Notes under the pieces: model-generated
Database searches by the model: none
Told to the model about the DNA's origin: nothing
What the model saw: the letters and a program-made list of their open reading frames with translations, nothing else
Program-made: the position numbers and the translations under genes
Part shown: positions 41,199 through 50,779 of the stretch, piece after piece
Numbering within the stretch: position 1 is the first letter of the stretch
Layout: each line of letters begins with the position of its first letter
Assembly: GCA_028283825.1 (NCBI GenBank)
Contig: JAPWJW010000004.1
Location: forward strand, 376,292-440,291
Source: Azospirillaceae bacterium
GTDB taxonomy: Bacteria; Pseudomonadota; Alphaproteobacteria; Azospirillales; Azospirillaceae
Direction: 5' to 3'
DNA: 64,000 bases

Positions 41199-44100
41199 AT
41201 GATCGAGATCGTCAAGATCGCGCTGCGACGCCCTTACACTTTCATCGTCATGGCCATCCTGATCCTGATCTTCGGCGTTTCCGCCGCGGTCAAGACGCCG
41301 ACGGACATCTTCCCCAACATCGGCATCCCCGTGATCGCCGTGGTGTGGACCTATAACGGCCTGCCCCCCGATGACATGTCGGGCCGCATCGTCAGTTATT
41401 ACGAACGCTCGCTGACCGCGACCGTGAACAACATCGAACACATCGAATCCCAGTCGATGCAGGGCTACGGCGTGGTGAAGATCTTCTTCCAGCCCACCGT
41501 GGACATCAACGCCGCCCAGTCGCAGGTCACCGCCATTTCCCAGACGGTGCTGAAGCAGATGCCGGCGGGCATCACCCCGCCGCAGGTCATCGTCTTCAAC
41601 GCGTCGTCCGTGCCCATCCTCCAGCTGGCGGTTTCCAGCGACAAGCTGTCGGAAACCAAGCTGAACGACCTGGCGCAGAACTTCATCCGTCCGCAGCTGG
41701 TCACCGTCGCCGGCGCCGTGCTGCCCTCCGTCTACGGCGGCAAGGTGCGCCAGGTGCAGATCGACCTGAACCAGCAGGCGCTGCATTCCTACGGCCTGTC
41801 GGCCAACGACGTGGTCAACGCCCTGTCGGCGCAGAACCTGATCACCCCGGCCGGCACCCAGAAGGTCGGCAAGCTGGAATACGCCATCGACCTGAACGAC
41901 AGCCCCAAGCAGATCGCGCCCTTCAACGACATGCCCATCAAGACGGTCAACGGCACCGTCGTCTATATGCGGGATGTCGCCAATGTCCATGACGGCAGCC
42001 CGCCCCAGACCAACGTGGTGCACGTGGACGGCAAGAACGCCGTGCTGATGTCGGTGCTGAAGTCCGGTTCCGCGTCCACCCTGGACATCATCAGCGGCGT
42101 GAAGGCCAAGCTGCCCGAGGTGGAGAAAAGCCTGCCCGACGGCGTGAAGCTGACCCCCATCGGCGACCAGTCGATGTTCGTGAAGGACGCCGTCAGCGGC
42201 GTTATCCGCGAAGGCGCCATCGCCGCCGCCCTGACCGGCCTGCTGATCCTGCTGTTCCTGGGCAGCTGGCGGTCGACCCTGATCATCACCGTGTCCATCC
42301 CGCTGGCCATCCTGGCGTCCATCACCACCCTGTCCATCCTGGGCGAGACGATCAACGTCATGACCCTGGGCGGCCTGGCGCTGGCCGTGGGCATCCTGGT
42401 GGACGACGCTACGGTGACGATCGAAAACATCAACTGGCATCTGGAACACGGCAAGCCGATCGAAACCGCCATCCTGGACGGCGCCAAGCAGATCGTGGTG
42501 CCGGCCACCGTGTCGCTGCTGTGCATCAGCATCGCCTTCGTGCCCATGTTCGGCCTGGGCGGCGTCGCCGGCTACCTGTTCCGCCCGATGGCGGAGGCCG
42601 TGGTCTTCGCCCTGATCGGTTCCTACATCCTGTCGCGTACCCTGGTGCCGACCCTGGCCAACTACCTGCTGCGCAACCAGGTGCATGCCGGCGGCCACGC
42701 CCACGGCGACATCCATGCCCCCCCTGCCAAGAACCCGCTGGTGCGGTTCCAGCGCGGCTTTGAACGCCGGTTCGAAATCGTGCGGTCGGCCTACCAGGGC
42801 CTGCTGCTGCTGGGCCTGAACAACCGCAAGGTCATGATCGGCGGCTTCCTGGTCATCTCGCTGGCCACATTCGGCCTGGCGCCCTTCCTGGGGCAGAACT
42901 TCTTCCCCGACGTGGACGGCGGCCAGATCAAGATGCACGTGCGGGCCCAGACCGGCACGCGCATCGAGGAAGTGACCAAGCTGAACGACCGCGTCAACCT
43001 GGCCGTCCAGCGCATCATCCCGCCCAAGGACCTGGGTGAGATGGTGGACAACATCGGCCTGCCGGTCAGCGGCATCAACATGGCCTACGGCAACAGCGGC
43101 ACCATCGGCGTGCAGGATTCCGACATCCTGATCAGCCTGAAGGACGGCCACGCCCCCACCGCCGATTATGTCGATACCCTGCGGCGCGAACTGCCGCGCC
43201 TGTTCCCCGGCACCGTCTTCGCCTTCCTGCCGGCCGACATCACCACCCAGGTGCTGAACTTCGGCCTGCCGGCGCCGCTGGACGTGCAAATCTCAGGCAA
43301 CGATCTGGACACCAACCGGATCTACGCCAACAAGCTGCTGGCCAAGATCGCCCGTATCCCCGGCGTCGCCGACGCCCGCATCCAGCAGGCCTTCCAGCTG
43401 CCCTCCCTCAAGGTGGACGTGGACCGGTCGCTGGCGGGCCTGGTCGGCCTGACGGAAAAGGACGCCGCCACCACCATGCTGGACACGCTGGCCGGCAGCA
43501 GCCAGACGGCGCCGACCTATTGGCTGGACCACAAGAGCGGCATCTCCTACCCCGTGTCGATCCAGACGCCGCAGCGCGACATCGACACCATGGGCGGGCT
43601 GCAGACCATGCCCTTGTCCGCCACCAACTCCAACCAGCTGCTGGGCGGCATCGCCCGGATCAGCCGGGGCCGCGAGGACGCGGTGGTCAGCCACTACAAC
43701 ATCCGCCCGGCCATCGACATCTACGCCACCCCCCGTGGCCGCGATCTGGGCGCCGTCAACGCCGATGTGCAGAAGGCCATCGACAGCATGGCGGCCGACC
43801 TGCCCCGCGGTGCCCATGTCGAGGTGCGGGGCCAGGTGACGACCATGACCAGCGCCTACAGCCAGCTGTTCGTGGGCCTGGCCTTCGCCGTCGTGCTGAT
43901 CTACCTGCTGATCGTCGTGAACTTCCAGTCGTGGGTCGATCCGTTCGTCATCGTCATGGCGCTGCCGACGGCGTTGTCCGGCATCGTCTGGATGCTGTTC
44001 ACCACCGGCACCACCCTGTCGGTGCCGGCATTGACGGGCGCCATCATGTGCATGGGTGTGGCCACCGCCAACTCCATCCTGGTCATCAGCTTCGCCCGTG

Positions 44101-44390
44101 AACGGCTGGCGGCCGGCGTGGACGCCTTCAGCGCCGCGATGGAGGCCGGCTACACCCGCTTCCGCCCGGTGTTGATGACGGCGCTGGCCATGATCATCGG
44201 CATGTTGCCGATGGCCATCGAGCCCGGCCAGAACGCGCCCCTGGGGCGTGCCGTGATCGGCGGCCTGGTGTTCGCCACGCTGGCCACCCTGTTCATGGTT
44301 CCCGCCATGTTCAGCCTGGCCCACGCCAACGATCACAAGCGCGCCGCGGCGGGGCAGGGCGAAGCCCACCCCGAACCGGCCCACGTTTGA
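41199..44390 (+). CDS. RND efflux pump inner-membrane subunit (AcrB-like)
   Basis: A 1063-residue proton-driven pump. It begins MIEIVKIALRRPYTFIVMAI and shows two halves with six membrane helices each and large periplasmic loops. The first half includes ILVDDATVTIENI, the membrane proton-relay Asp pair region; the second ends MLPMAIEPGQNAPLGRAVIGG. A His-rich loop (HAGGHAHGDIHAPPAK, about residue 500) lies at the cytoplasmic connection between halves and could bind a metal. Length and helix layout match the HAE-type drug or solvent pumps rather than the metal-only CusA type. The adaptor gene starts 47 bases after the stop. Confidence 0.92.
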   Translation: MIEIVKIALRRPYTFIVMAILILIFGVSAAVKTPTDIFPNIGIPVIAVVWTYNGLPPDDMSGRIVSYYERSLTATVNNIEHIESQSMQGYGVVKIFFQPTVDINAAQSQVTAISQTVLKQMPAGITPPQVIVFNASSVPILQLAVSSDKLSETKLNDLAQNFIRPQLVTVAGAVLPSVYGGKVRQVQIDLNQQALHSYGLSANDVVNALSAQNLITPAGTQKVGKLEYAIDLNDSPKQIAPFNDMPIKTVNGTVVYMRDVANVHDGSPPQTNVVHVDGKNAVLMSVLKSGSASTLDIISGVKAKLPEVEKSLPDGVKLTPIGDQSMFVKDAVSGVIREGAIAAALTGLLILLFLGSWRSTLIITVSIPLAILASITTLSILGETINVMTLGGLALAVGILVDDATVTIENINWHLEHGKPIETAILDGAKQIVVPATVSLLCISIAFVPMFGLGGVAGYLFRPMAEAVVFALIGSYILSRTLVPTLANYLLRNQVHAGGHAHGDIHAPPAKNPLVRFQRGFERRFEIVRSAYQGLLLLGLNNRKVMIGGFLVISLATFGLAPFLGQNFFPDVDGGQIKMHVRAQTGTRIEEVTKLNDRVNLAVQRIIPPKDLGEMVDNIGLPVSGINMAYGNSGTIGVQDSDILISLKDGHAPTADYVDTLRRELPRLFPGTVFAFLPADITTQVLNFGLPAPLDVQISGNDLDTNRIYANKLLAKIARIPGVADARIQQAFQLPSLKVDVDRSLAGLVGLTEKDAATTMLDTLAGSSQTAPTYWLDHKSGISYPVSIQTPQRDIDTMGGLQTMPLSATNSNQLLGGIARISRGREDAVVSHYNIRPAIDIYATPRGRDLGAVNADVQKAIDSMAADLPRGAHVEVRGQVTTMTSAYSQLFVGLAFAVVLIYLLIVVNFQSWVDPFVIVMALPTALSGIVWMLFTTGTTLSVPALTGAIMCMGVATANSILVISFARERLAAGVDAFSAAMEAGYTRFRPVLMTALAMIIGMLPMAIEPGQNAPLGRAVIGGLVFATLATLFMVPAMFSLAHANDHKRAAAGQGEAHPEPAHV

Positions 44391-44437
44391 TCCCGCATAG
44401 CCTGCCCCCAGATACCGCCCGATCCGGAGTAGACCCA

Positions 44438-45673
44438 ATGTCCACGGCACACATCCAGACCCCCAACCCCCGCCGCCTGGCCCTGCTGGGCGTCACCGCC
44501 CTGGTGGCCGCCGGCGCCATCGTCGTGTTCGGCATCACCACCCGCGCCCATGCGGACAAGGAACTGGTGCAGTGGAACGCCGACCAGGCCATCCCCACGG
44601 TGGCGCTGGCCAACGTCACCCGGGACACCAAGGCGCAGGTCCTGTCCCTGCCCGGCACCTTGCAGGCCTACAACAAGGCGCCGATCTACGCCCGGGTCAG
44701 CGGTTACCTGAAAAGCTGGGACAAGGACATCGGCGCCCATGTGAAGGCGGGCGACCTGCTGGGCACCATCGACACGCCCGACCTGGACCAGCAGCTGGAA
44801 CAGGCCAAGGCGCAGCTGGCCCAGGCCCAGGCCCAGGCGAAGCTGGCGGATCTGACGTCAAAGCGCTGGGCGGCGCTGGTGGAATCACAGTCCGTGTCGC
44901 AGCAGGCGGCGGATGAGAAGGTGGGCGATGCCGCGGCCAAGCAGGCGGCGGTGGAAAGTGCGGCGGCCAACGTCCGCCGGCTGGAAACCCTAACGGCGTT
45001 CAAGCGCATCGTGGTGCCGTTCGACGGCATCGTCACCGCCCGCACCACCGACATCGGCGCCCTGATCAGCGCCGGTGGCGGTGGCGGGCCGGAACTGTTC
45101 GAGGTGTCGGACCTGCACGTCCTGCGCCTATACGTCCAGGTCCCGCAGTCCTTCGCCGGCCTGCTGAAGCCGGGCGTCAAGGCCACCTTCACCCTGCCGC
45201 AATATCCCGGCCGGACGTTCGAAGCGACGCTGACCACCACGGCCAACGCCATGAACACGGCCAATCGCAGCATGCTGGTGGAACTGCAGGCCGACAACAA
45301 GGACGGCCTGCTGACTCCCGGCACCTACGCCGACGTGCACTTCCAGGTGCCGGCGGACGCCAACATGGTCAGTGTGCCGGCCACCGCCCTGGTGACCGGC
45401 GACACGGGTGTCCAGTTGGCGGTCGTGGGTGCGGCCGGTACGCCCAACGCCGGCAAGGTGGTGCTGAAGCCGGTGCAGCTGGGCCGCGACATGGGCGACA
45501 CGGTCGAGGTGGTGGCCGGCCTCAGCCCCGGCGACCAGGTGATCGACAGCCCGCCGGAAACCCTGAACAGCGGTGACGAGGTGCGCCTGGCCGCCGGTTC
45601 CACCGGGCAGGCCGGCAAGATGGCCGACAACGCGGCCCCGGCGGGGTCGGACAAGGTGAAGGCGGATCGGTGA
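44438..45673 (+). CDS. RND efflux periplasmic adaptor (membrane fusion protein)
   Basis: A 411-residue adaptor linking the pump to the outer-membrane channel. One N-terminal membrane helix (LALLGVTALVAAGAIVVFGI) anchors it. Lipoyl halves (PIYARVSGYLKSWDKDIGAHVKAGD and FKRIVVPFDGIVTARTTDIG) flank a coiled-coil hairpin (about residues 105-170), followed by beta-barrel and membrane-proximal domains. ATG at 44438 is the first good start after the pump stop. Its TGA shares a base with the ATG of the outer-membrane gene, so translation is coupled. Confidence 0.92.
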   Translation: MSTAHIQTPNPRRLALLGVTALVAAGAIVVFGITTRAHADKELVQWNADQAIPTVALANVTRDTKAQVLSLPGTLQAYNKAPIYARVSGYLKSWDKDIGAHVKAGDLLGTIDTPDLDQQLEQAKAQLAQAQAQAKLADLTSKRWAALVESQSVSQQAADEKVGDAAAKQAAVESAAANVRRLETLTAFKRIVVPFDGIVTARTTDIGALISAGGGGGPELFEVSDLHVLRLYVQVPQSFAGLLKPGVKATFTLPQYPGRTFEATLTTTANAMNTANRSMLVELQADNKDGLLTPGTYADVHFQVPADANMVSVPATALVTGDTGVQLAVVGAAGTPNAGKVVLKPVQLGRDMGDTVEVVAGLSPGDQVIDSPPETLNSGDEVRLAAGSTGQAGKMADNAAPAGSDKVKADR

Positions 45674-47145
45674 TGAGCACGCGCACAACCAAATACCTGC
45701 TGGCCGGCGGTGCCTTGCTGGCGCTGGCGGCGTGCAACTTGGCGCCGGACTATCAGCCGCCCAGCCTGACCCTGCCGCCGGCCTTCAAGGAAGCCGGTGG
45801 TGCCCCCTGGGGCCCCGCCCAGCCGGCGGACGCGACGACGCGCGGCCCCTGGTGGACGGCGTTCAACGACCCGGTGCTGAATGGCCTCGAGGACAAGATC
45901 GAGACCGCCAACCCCAGCCTGGCGGTGGCCCTGGCCCGCTATGACGAGGCTCGGGCGGACGCGGCCTCGATGTCGGCCGGCCTGCTGCCGCGCGCCGACC
46001 TGAACGCCAGCATCACCAACAACCGCCAGTCCGAGGATCGGCCCCTGCGGTCGCGCACCCAGCAGGACGTCTACGGCAACAACACCATCGGCGGCACCGC
46101 GTCGTATGAGGTGGATTTGTGGGGCAAGGTGCGCAACCAGGTGACGGCCGGCCGGGCCGCGTCACAGGCCAGTGCCGCCGACCTGGCGTCGGTGCGCCTG
46201 GGCCTGCAGGCGGAACTGGCCACCGACTATTTCGCCCTGCGCGGCCTGGACGACCGGGCGCAGATCCTGGCCGACACGGTGACGGCCTATGAAAAGCAGC
46301 TGAGCCTGACCCAGACCATGTTCAAGGGCCACATCGTGGCCGGCATGGACGTGTCGCGGGCCGAGACCCAACTGGATAGCGCGCGGTCGCAGGTGTCCCA
46401 GATCGCGTCCCAGCGGGCGCAGATGGAACACGCCATCGCCGCCCTGGTGGGCTTGGCCCCGGCGGAATTCAGCCTGACGGCGGCCTCCTGGAACCCCAGC
46501 CTGCCGGCCGTGCCCACGGGCCTGCCCTCCAGCCTGCTGCAACGGCGCCCGGATATCGCGGCGGCGGAACGCGACGTGCTGGCGGCCAACGCCGGCATCG
46601 GCGTGGCACGCGCGGCCTATTACCCCGACCTGACCCTGCAGGCCAGCGGCGGGGTGGAGAACACCGGCTTCAACCTGTTCAAGCTGCCCATGACCTTCTG
46701 GTCGGTGGGCCCGGGCGTGACCCTGCCGCTGTTCGACGGCGGCCGTCTGGACGCCGGCCTGGCCAAGGCGGTGGCCCAGCATAACGAAGCCTCCGCCCAA
46801 TATCGCGGCACCGTCCTGACCGCCTTCCGCGAGGTGGAGGACAACCTGGCCGCCATCCGCCTGCTGGGCCAGGCCGCGAAGGAAGAGGACGCCGGCACCG
46901 GGGCCGCCCAGCGCACGCTGGACATGGCCATGAACCTCTACCGCGACGGCGCCGACAGCTACCTGGACGTGGTGACCGCCCAGACCGCCTTGCTGGAGGC
47001 GCAGCAGAGCAGCCTGGACCTGCACACCCGCCAGGTGCAGGCTGACGTCGCCCTGATCCGCGCGCTGGGTGGCGGCTGGGACGTCAAGTCCCTGCCCTCC
47101 CAGGAAGAGGCGGCGACCCTGCCGGAGGACACCAAGGCGCCGTAA
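45673..47145 (+). CDS. NodT-family RND outer-membrane factor lipoprotein
   Basis: A 490-residue outer-membrane channel of the TolC/OprM superfamily. The lipobox LAAC (Cys21) marks it as a lipoprotein, and the mature start NLAPDYQPPSLTLPPAF is typical of NodT-type factors. Two outer-membrane-efflux repeats follow (NPSLAVALARYDEARADAAS, and RRPDIAAAERDVLAANAGIGVARAA), each with long amphipathic helices. It completes the tripartite pump. The last residues are acidic and non-conserved. Confidence 0.92.
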   Translation: MSTRTTKYLLAGGALLALAACNLAPDYQPPSLTLPPAFKEAGGAPWGPAQPADATTRGPWWTAFNDPVLNGLEDKIETANPSLAVALARYDEARADAASMSAGLLPRADLNASITNNRQSEDRPLRSRTQQDVYGNNTIGGTASYEVDLWGKVRNQVTAGRAASQASAADLASVRLGLQAELATDYFALRGLDDRAQILADTVTAYEKQLSLTQTMFKGHIVAGMDVSRAETQLDSARSQVSQIASQRAQMEHAIAALVGLAPAEFSLTAASWNPSLPAVPTGLPSSLLQRRPDIAAAERDVLAANAGIGVARAAYYPDLTLQASGGVENTGFNLFKLPMTFWSVGPGVTLPLFDGGRLDAGLAKAVAQHNEASAQYRGTVLTAFREVEDNLAAIRLLGQAAKEEDAGTGAAQRTLDMAMNLYRDGADSYLDVVTAQTALLEAQQSSLDLHTRQVQADVALIRALGGGWDVKSLPSQEEAATLPEDTKAP

Positions 47146-47214
47146 GTTGAAATCCGATGGAGGCCAGGCATGGATGATGTCATCGTTCACGCTTGGCCCA
47201 TCGGAGATCATGCC

Positions 47215-47365
47215 ATGCGCACGGCCCTTGTTCTCGACGATGATCTCGTTATGAGGGCGCAGGCCCTGACCGGGATCACTGGAAAGAGCCAAGCGGCTGG
47301 CCCTTCTTGGGGGTAGCCAGCCGGACTTGACGATAACACCCAGGCGGCGTTCCGTTCAGGATTGA
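47215..47365 (+). pseudogene. VapB-type antitoxin remnant with internal deletion
   Basis: From ATG 47215 the frame reads MRTALVLDDDLVMRAQALTG, the start of ribbon-helix-helix VapB antitoxins, then ends early at 47316. In the next frame the expected C-terminus RAKRLALLGGSQPDLTITPRR continues to a stop at 47365. The intact family has about 16 more residues between (the ALVREAL-type helix), so a deletion of roughly 50 bases with a frame change destroyed it. No toxin gene follows. The original partner probably left with it. Confidence 0.7.
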
Positions 47366-47375
47366 TGCCGCCGGC

Positions 47376-47412
47376 AAAACAAAGGCCCGGTCCCTTCGCA
47401 GGGGCCGGGCCT
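47376..47412 (-). terminator. Intrinsic terminator after the multicopper oxidase gene
   Basis: On the minus strand AGGCCCGGCCCC pairs with GGGACCGGGCCT (one mismatch) and is followed by TTGTTTT. It lies 22 bp past the multicopper oxidase stop. Confidence 0.75.
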
Positions 47413-47434
47413 CGCTTATTGAGTCAGGCGGTTA

Positions 47435-49552
47435 TCAGTGGTGGGCGTGGGCCTCGGCCAGGCCGCCGGCACCGTCGCTGATGCCGATCTTCACGTTTTC
47501 CATCATGCCGTTGTCCTCATGGTCCAGGATGTGGCAGTGCAGGACGTATTCGCCGATGTACCGCTCATACCGGGTGCGGACGATCAGGCGATAATACCCT
47601 TGCGGGTTCTCGCTCAGGGGGGCCTTGACCTTGGTCTTGACCCACAGCGTGTCCTTCCAGGTGCCGCGCAAGCCGGCGTACTGGCTGTCGCCATCGGCCT
47701 CGACATAGCCGGGGGCGCTAACGTCGTTGCCCTGTGGGTCCAGGATGGCGACGATCTGGAAGGGGTTCACGTGGATGTGGAAGGGATGCTCCACCCCATA
47801 GGACCGCAGTTCCCACTGCTGCGCCGTGCCCAGGATCAGGGACCGGTCGATACGGTCGGGCTGGTAGGGGGCGGCCCCGTCGGGAACCCAGAAGCCTTTG
47901 TCGGTCTTCACCGTCTTGAAGCTTTTGCCCACGGTGAAGGAGAAGCCCTGCGGGTTGGGCTCTATGCCCTGGCCCAGGTAGAACACCATTTCCTGCAACG
48001 GTGTGCTCGCCACTTCCGCCTCGGTGATGGTGGGGTGGGGCACGAAGCGGGTCAGGCGGGGGGCGGGCTTGCCGTTGCTGTCCTTGGCCTGCAGGTCGGC
48101 GACGATTTCGGTCTTCACGTCGGCCGGCATGGTGCGGTTGGCCGCCGCCACCAGGGTGTCGACCAGGGTCTTGATCGGGTCCTTGGTGGGGGTGCCGCCA
48201 CGGACGGCGACGATGCCCAGCAGGTTGGCCGGCGTCGGCAACTGGCTGACGGTGGAGGCGGAGGGGTCGGCCTTTTCCGTCATGCAGTAGTTGCCGGCCT
48301 CCGGGAACACCACCAGCAGGTCATAGCGATAGCCCGGCTGCAGGACGGTGTCCTCCTTGGTCAGGGTGCTGCCCATGGTCAGGCCGTCGGCCGCCACCAC
48401 CTGGTAGGGTACCGCCGGACCGCCGCAATTGGTGTCCAGGAACTGCGCCAGCGTCGCCTTGGTCGGCAGGGCGGACGGGTTGGCGCCGGGCGTCATCTTG
48501 TGGAATTCCACGTTGATGGTCTCACGCACGCCGGCATGGATCAGGCGCCAGCGTTCCACCGTGCCCGCCTGCACGTCGCTGAAGGTGGGCAGGACGGCGC
48601 CGTTGATGCTGGTCCAACGGTTGGAAAGCCCCCATTTGTTGGGCCCGAACAGGCTGTAATCCTCAATCACGCCCACCTGGTCGGGCTTGCAGTCGAAGGT
48701 CGGTTTGCCGTCGGCGCCGGTGCAGGCGTATTCGATCTGCTGGAACAGGACCGTGCGGTCCTTGAACGACTGGCCGTTGGCGGCGATCAGCAGGGTGTCC
48801 AGGTCGCCGTTGACCTTCACCACGCTGCCGTTGGCCCCGGCCTTGTTGGCAGGCTTGCGGTCGCCATGGATGATCAGGGCGCCGGCCATGCCGCTGGCCA
48901 CCTGGATGGCGGTGGAGCCGTGCTGGTGCGGGTGGTACCAGAAGGTGCCGGCCGGATGGTCGGCCGGGATGTTGTATTCGTACTGGAAGCTGACCGTCGG
49001 CTTGATGGAGATCAGCACGTTGTCGCTGTTCCCCGTCGGGCTGACCCACAGGCCGTGGGAATGCAGGTTGGTGGTGTTGAAGCAGTGCGGCGTGTTGATG
49101 GTGGGCACGTCGCCGCAGTTCGGTTCGGCCGGCAGGTCGTTGTGCAGGGTGATGCGCACGGTGTCGCCCGGCGTCACGTTGATTTCCGGCGCCACGAAGG
49201 GCGTGCCCGGCGACACCCCGGTGCCGACATAGCTGCGCAGGTGCACCCGCTGGTAACGCTGCTGGCCAGGATCGTACAGGGCTGAATCGCTGTACTGGAT
49301 ATGCAGGTCGTAGGCCCGCTCCTTACCGGCGTGGGGCTCGGCAGTGGTGGCCAGGCTCAAGGCCGACGCGGCCTTGGGCAGGCCGGGCGTGGTGGCGGAC
49401 CCCACGGACGGGGCCGTCTGCGGCAGGGATGGGGGGTTGGCGAAGGTGGTCTGCGCCGACGCCGCCTGCGTCAGCAGTGCGCTGACCGCCACCGTGGCCA
49501 GGCCGGCGCCCAGCCTTTCAATCCTGGTTGTCCTTGGTCTTTTCATGCGCAT
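47435..49552 (-). CDS. Exported multicopper oxidase (laccase-like)
   Basis: A 705-residue exported copper oxidase. A signal peptide ends near AQAASA/QTT. The four copper-binding segments are all present: HSHGLWVSP (about residue 163), WYHPHQHGSTA (about 204), HPFHIHVNPFQI (about 587) and HCHILDHEDNGMMENV (about 671), the last carrying the type-1 copper Cys and Met. This supports oxidation of phenols or metal ions with oxygen reduction. The region 475-540 is an insertion between domains. ATG at 49552 (also 49546) gives a normal signal; longer frames are artefacts. It is divergent from adenine deaminase, and a short palindrome lies between. Confidence 0.9.
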   Translation of the reverse strand: MRMKRPRTTRIERLGAGLATVAVSALLTQAASAQTTFANPPSLPQTAPSVGSATTPGLPKAASALSLATTAEPHAGKERAYDLHIQYSDSALYDPGQQRYQRVHLRSYVGTGVSPGTPFVAPEINVTPGDTVRITLHNDLPAEPNCGDVPTINTPHCFNTTNLHSHGLWVSPTGNSDNVLISIKPTVSFQYEYNIPADHPAGTFWYHPHQHGSTAIQVASGMAGALIIHGDRKPANKAGANGSVVKVNGDLDTLLIAANGQSFKDRTVLFQQIEYACTGADGKPTFDCKPDQVGVIEDYSLFGPNKWGLSNRWTSINGAVLPTFSDVQAGTVERWRLIHAGVRETINVEFHKMTPGANPSALPTKATLAQFLDTNCGGPAVPYQVVAADGLTMGSTLTKEDTVLQPGYRYDLLVVFPEAGNYCMTEKADPSASTVSQLPTPANLLGIVAVRGGTPTKDPIKTLVDTLVAAANRTMPADVKTEIVADLQAKDSNGKPAPRLTRFVPHPTITEAEVASTPLQEMVFYLGQGIEPNPQGFSFTVGKSFKTVKTDKGFWVPDGAAPYQPDRIDRSLILGTAQQWELRSYGVEHPFHIHVNPFQIVAILDPQGNDVSAPGYVEADGDSQYAGLRGTWKDTLWVKTKVKAPLSENPQGYYRLIVRTRYERYIGEYVLHCHILDHEDNGMMENVKIGISDGAGGLAEAHAHH

Positions 49553-49632
49553 GGTTTGCCCCCGCTTTGGCGGCGTCGCCGCCTTTGGTTGAATCATTTT
49601 GGGGGAATTTAGCAGATGGCGCGTCAACGTCC

Positions 49633-49647
49633 ACCCGTTAAACGGGT
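49633..49647. promoter_or_regulatory. Palindrome ACCCGTTAAACGGGT in divergent promoter region
   Basis: Seven-bp arms around one base, between the divergent multicopper oxidase and adenine deaminase genes. The CCCGTTAAACGG part also occurs in the palindrome before the MFS gene (23563-23574), so one regulator may recognise both. Function is unproved. Confidence 0.4.
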
Positions 49648-49765
49648 ATATGTCGCAATTTAGACATTTCGATACGTGCGCACCCTCCGGCAGGCAGGGG
49701 CTGGGCAGGCGCCCGATGCTGGCGTTAGACTGGCAGGGACAACCATTCCCTGAGGCGAAGGACCC

Positions 49766-50779
49766 ATGGCGCGAACCGAACATCTGGCCGACTTCATCCG
49801 CGGCCTGCCGAAAGCCGAACTGCACCTGCACATCGAGGGCAGCCTGGAACCGGAACAGATGTTCGACTTCGCCCGCCGCAACCGGGTCGACCTGCCGTTC
49901 CGGTCGGTGGAAGAGGTGCGCCAGGCCTACGCCTTCACCAACCTGCAGGACTTCCTGGACATCTATTACCAGGGCGCCCAGGTCCTGCGGACGGAGGAGG
50001 ACTTCCACGACCTGGCGCTGGCCTATTTCCGCCGCCTGGCGGCTGATGGCGGCGTGCATGCGGAGATCTTCTTCGATCCCCAGACCCACACCGACCGGGG
50101 CATTCCCTTCCCGGTGGTGGCCGACGGCCTGCTGGCCGGCATGGCGACGGCGGAACGCGAGCTGGGGATTTCGTCCAAGCTGATCCTGAGTTACCTGCGC
50201 CACCTGGATGAGGATGCGGCCTTCGCCACCTTGCGCCAGGCGGAACCGTACCTGGACCGCATCGTCGGCGTCGGCCTGGATTCATCCGAGGTCGGGCACC
50301 CACCGGCCAAATTCGAGCGCGTGTTCCAGGCCTCAAAGGAGCGTGGGCTGAAGATTGTGGCGCACGCAGGTGAGGAAGGGCCGCCGGACTATGTCTGGCA
50401 GGCGCTGGACCTGCTGGGCGTTGACCGCATCGACCACGGCAACCGCGCGCTGGAGGATGCGGCCCTGACCGACCGGCTGGTGGCGGAGGAAATGACCCTG
50501 ACCGTGTGTCCGCTGTCGAACCTGAAGCTGTGCGTGGTGCCGGACCTGGCGGCCCATCCCCTGGCCCGCATGCTGGATCTGGGATTGCGGGCCACGGTGA
50601 ACGCCGACGACCCGGCGTATTTCGGCGGCTATCTGCTGGACAACTACACCCGCACGGCGGCGGCGCTGGATCTGACGGCGGCGCAGCTGGTGCAACTGGC
50701 CCGCAACAGCATCACTGGCTCCTTCCTGGATGAGGCGGCGCAGGCGCCCCACCTGGCGCGGCTGGACGGGCTGGCTTAA
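49766..50779 (+). CDS. Adenine deaminase (adenosine-deaminase superfamily)
   Basis: A 337-residue zinc enzyme converting adenine to hypoxanthine and ammonia. Metal ligands are His20 and His22 (ELHLHIEGSLEPEQ), His in VAHAGEEGPP (about residue 199) and the Asp pair in VNADDPAYFGG (about 281); HGNRALEDAAL holds another conserved His. FFDPQTHTDRGIPF and GLDSSEVGHPP mark the adenine-specific subgroup rather than adenosine deaminase proper. The ATG at 49766 follows the site GGCGAAGG. It is convergent with the YfcC-type transporter, with stops overlapping by 4 bases. Confidence 0.9.
   Translation: MARTEHLADFIRGLPKAELHLHIEGSLEPEQMFDFARRNRVDLPFRSVEEVRQAYAFTNLQDFLDIYYQGAQVLRTEEDFHDLALAYFRRLAADGGVHAEIFFDPQTHTDRGIPFPVVADGLLAGMATAERELGISSKLILSYLRHLDEDAAFATLRQAEPYLDRIVGVGLDSSEVGHPPAKFERVFQASKERGLKIVAHAGEEGPPDYVWQALDLLGVDRIDHGNRALEDAALTDRLVAEEMTLTVCPLSNLKLCVVPDLAAHPLARMLDLGLRATVNADDPAYFGGYLLDNYTRTAAALDLTAAQLVQLARNSITGSFLDEAAQAPHLARLDGLA

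Noticed and set aside
41199-47145. Heavy-metal (CusA-type) efflux system
   Set aside because: The pump shows HAE-type features; the His-rich cytoplasmic loop alone is not enough to assign metal transport.
47170-47316. Longer small gene starting at ATG 47170
   Set aside because: The added N-terminal residues do not match VapB proteins; the true start is 47215, and the gene is broken.
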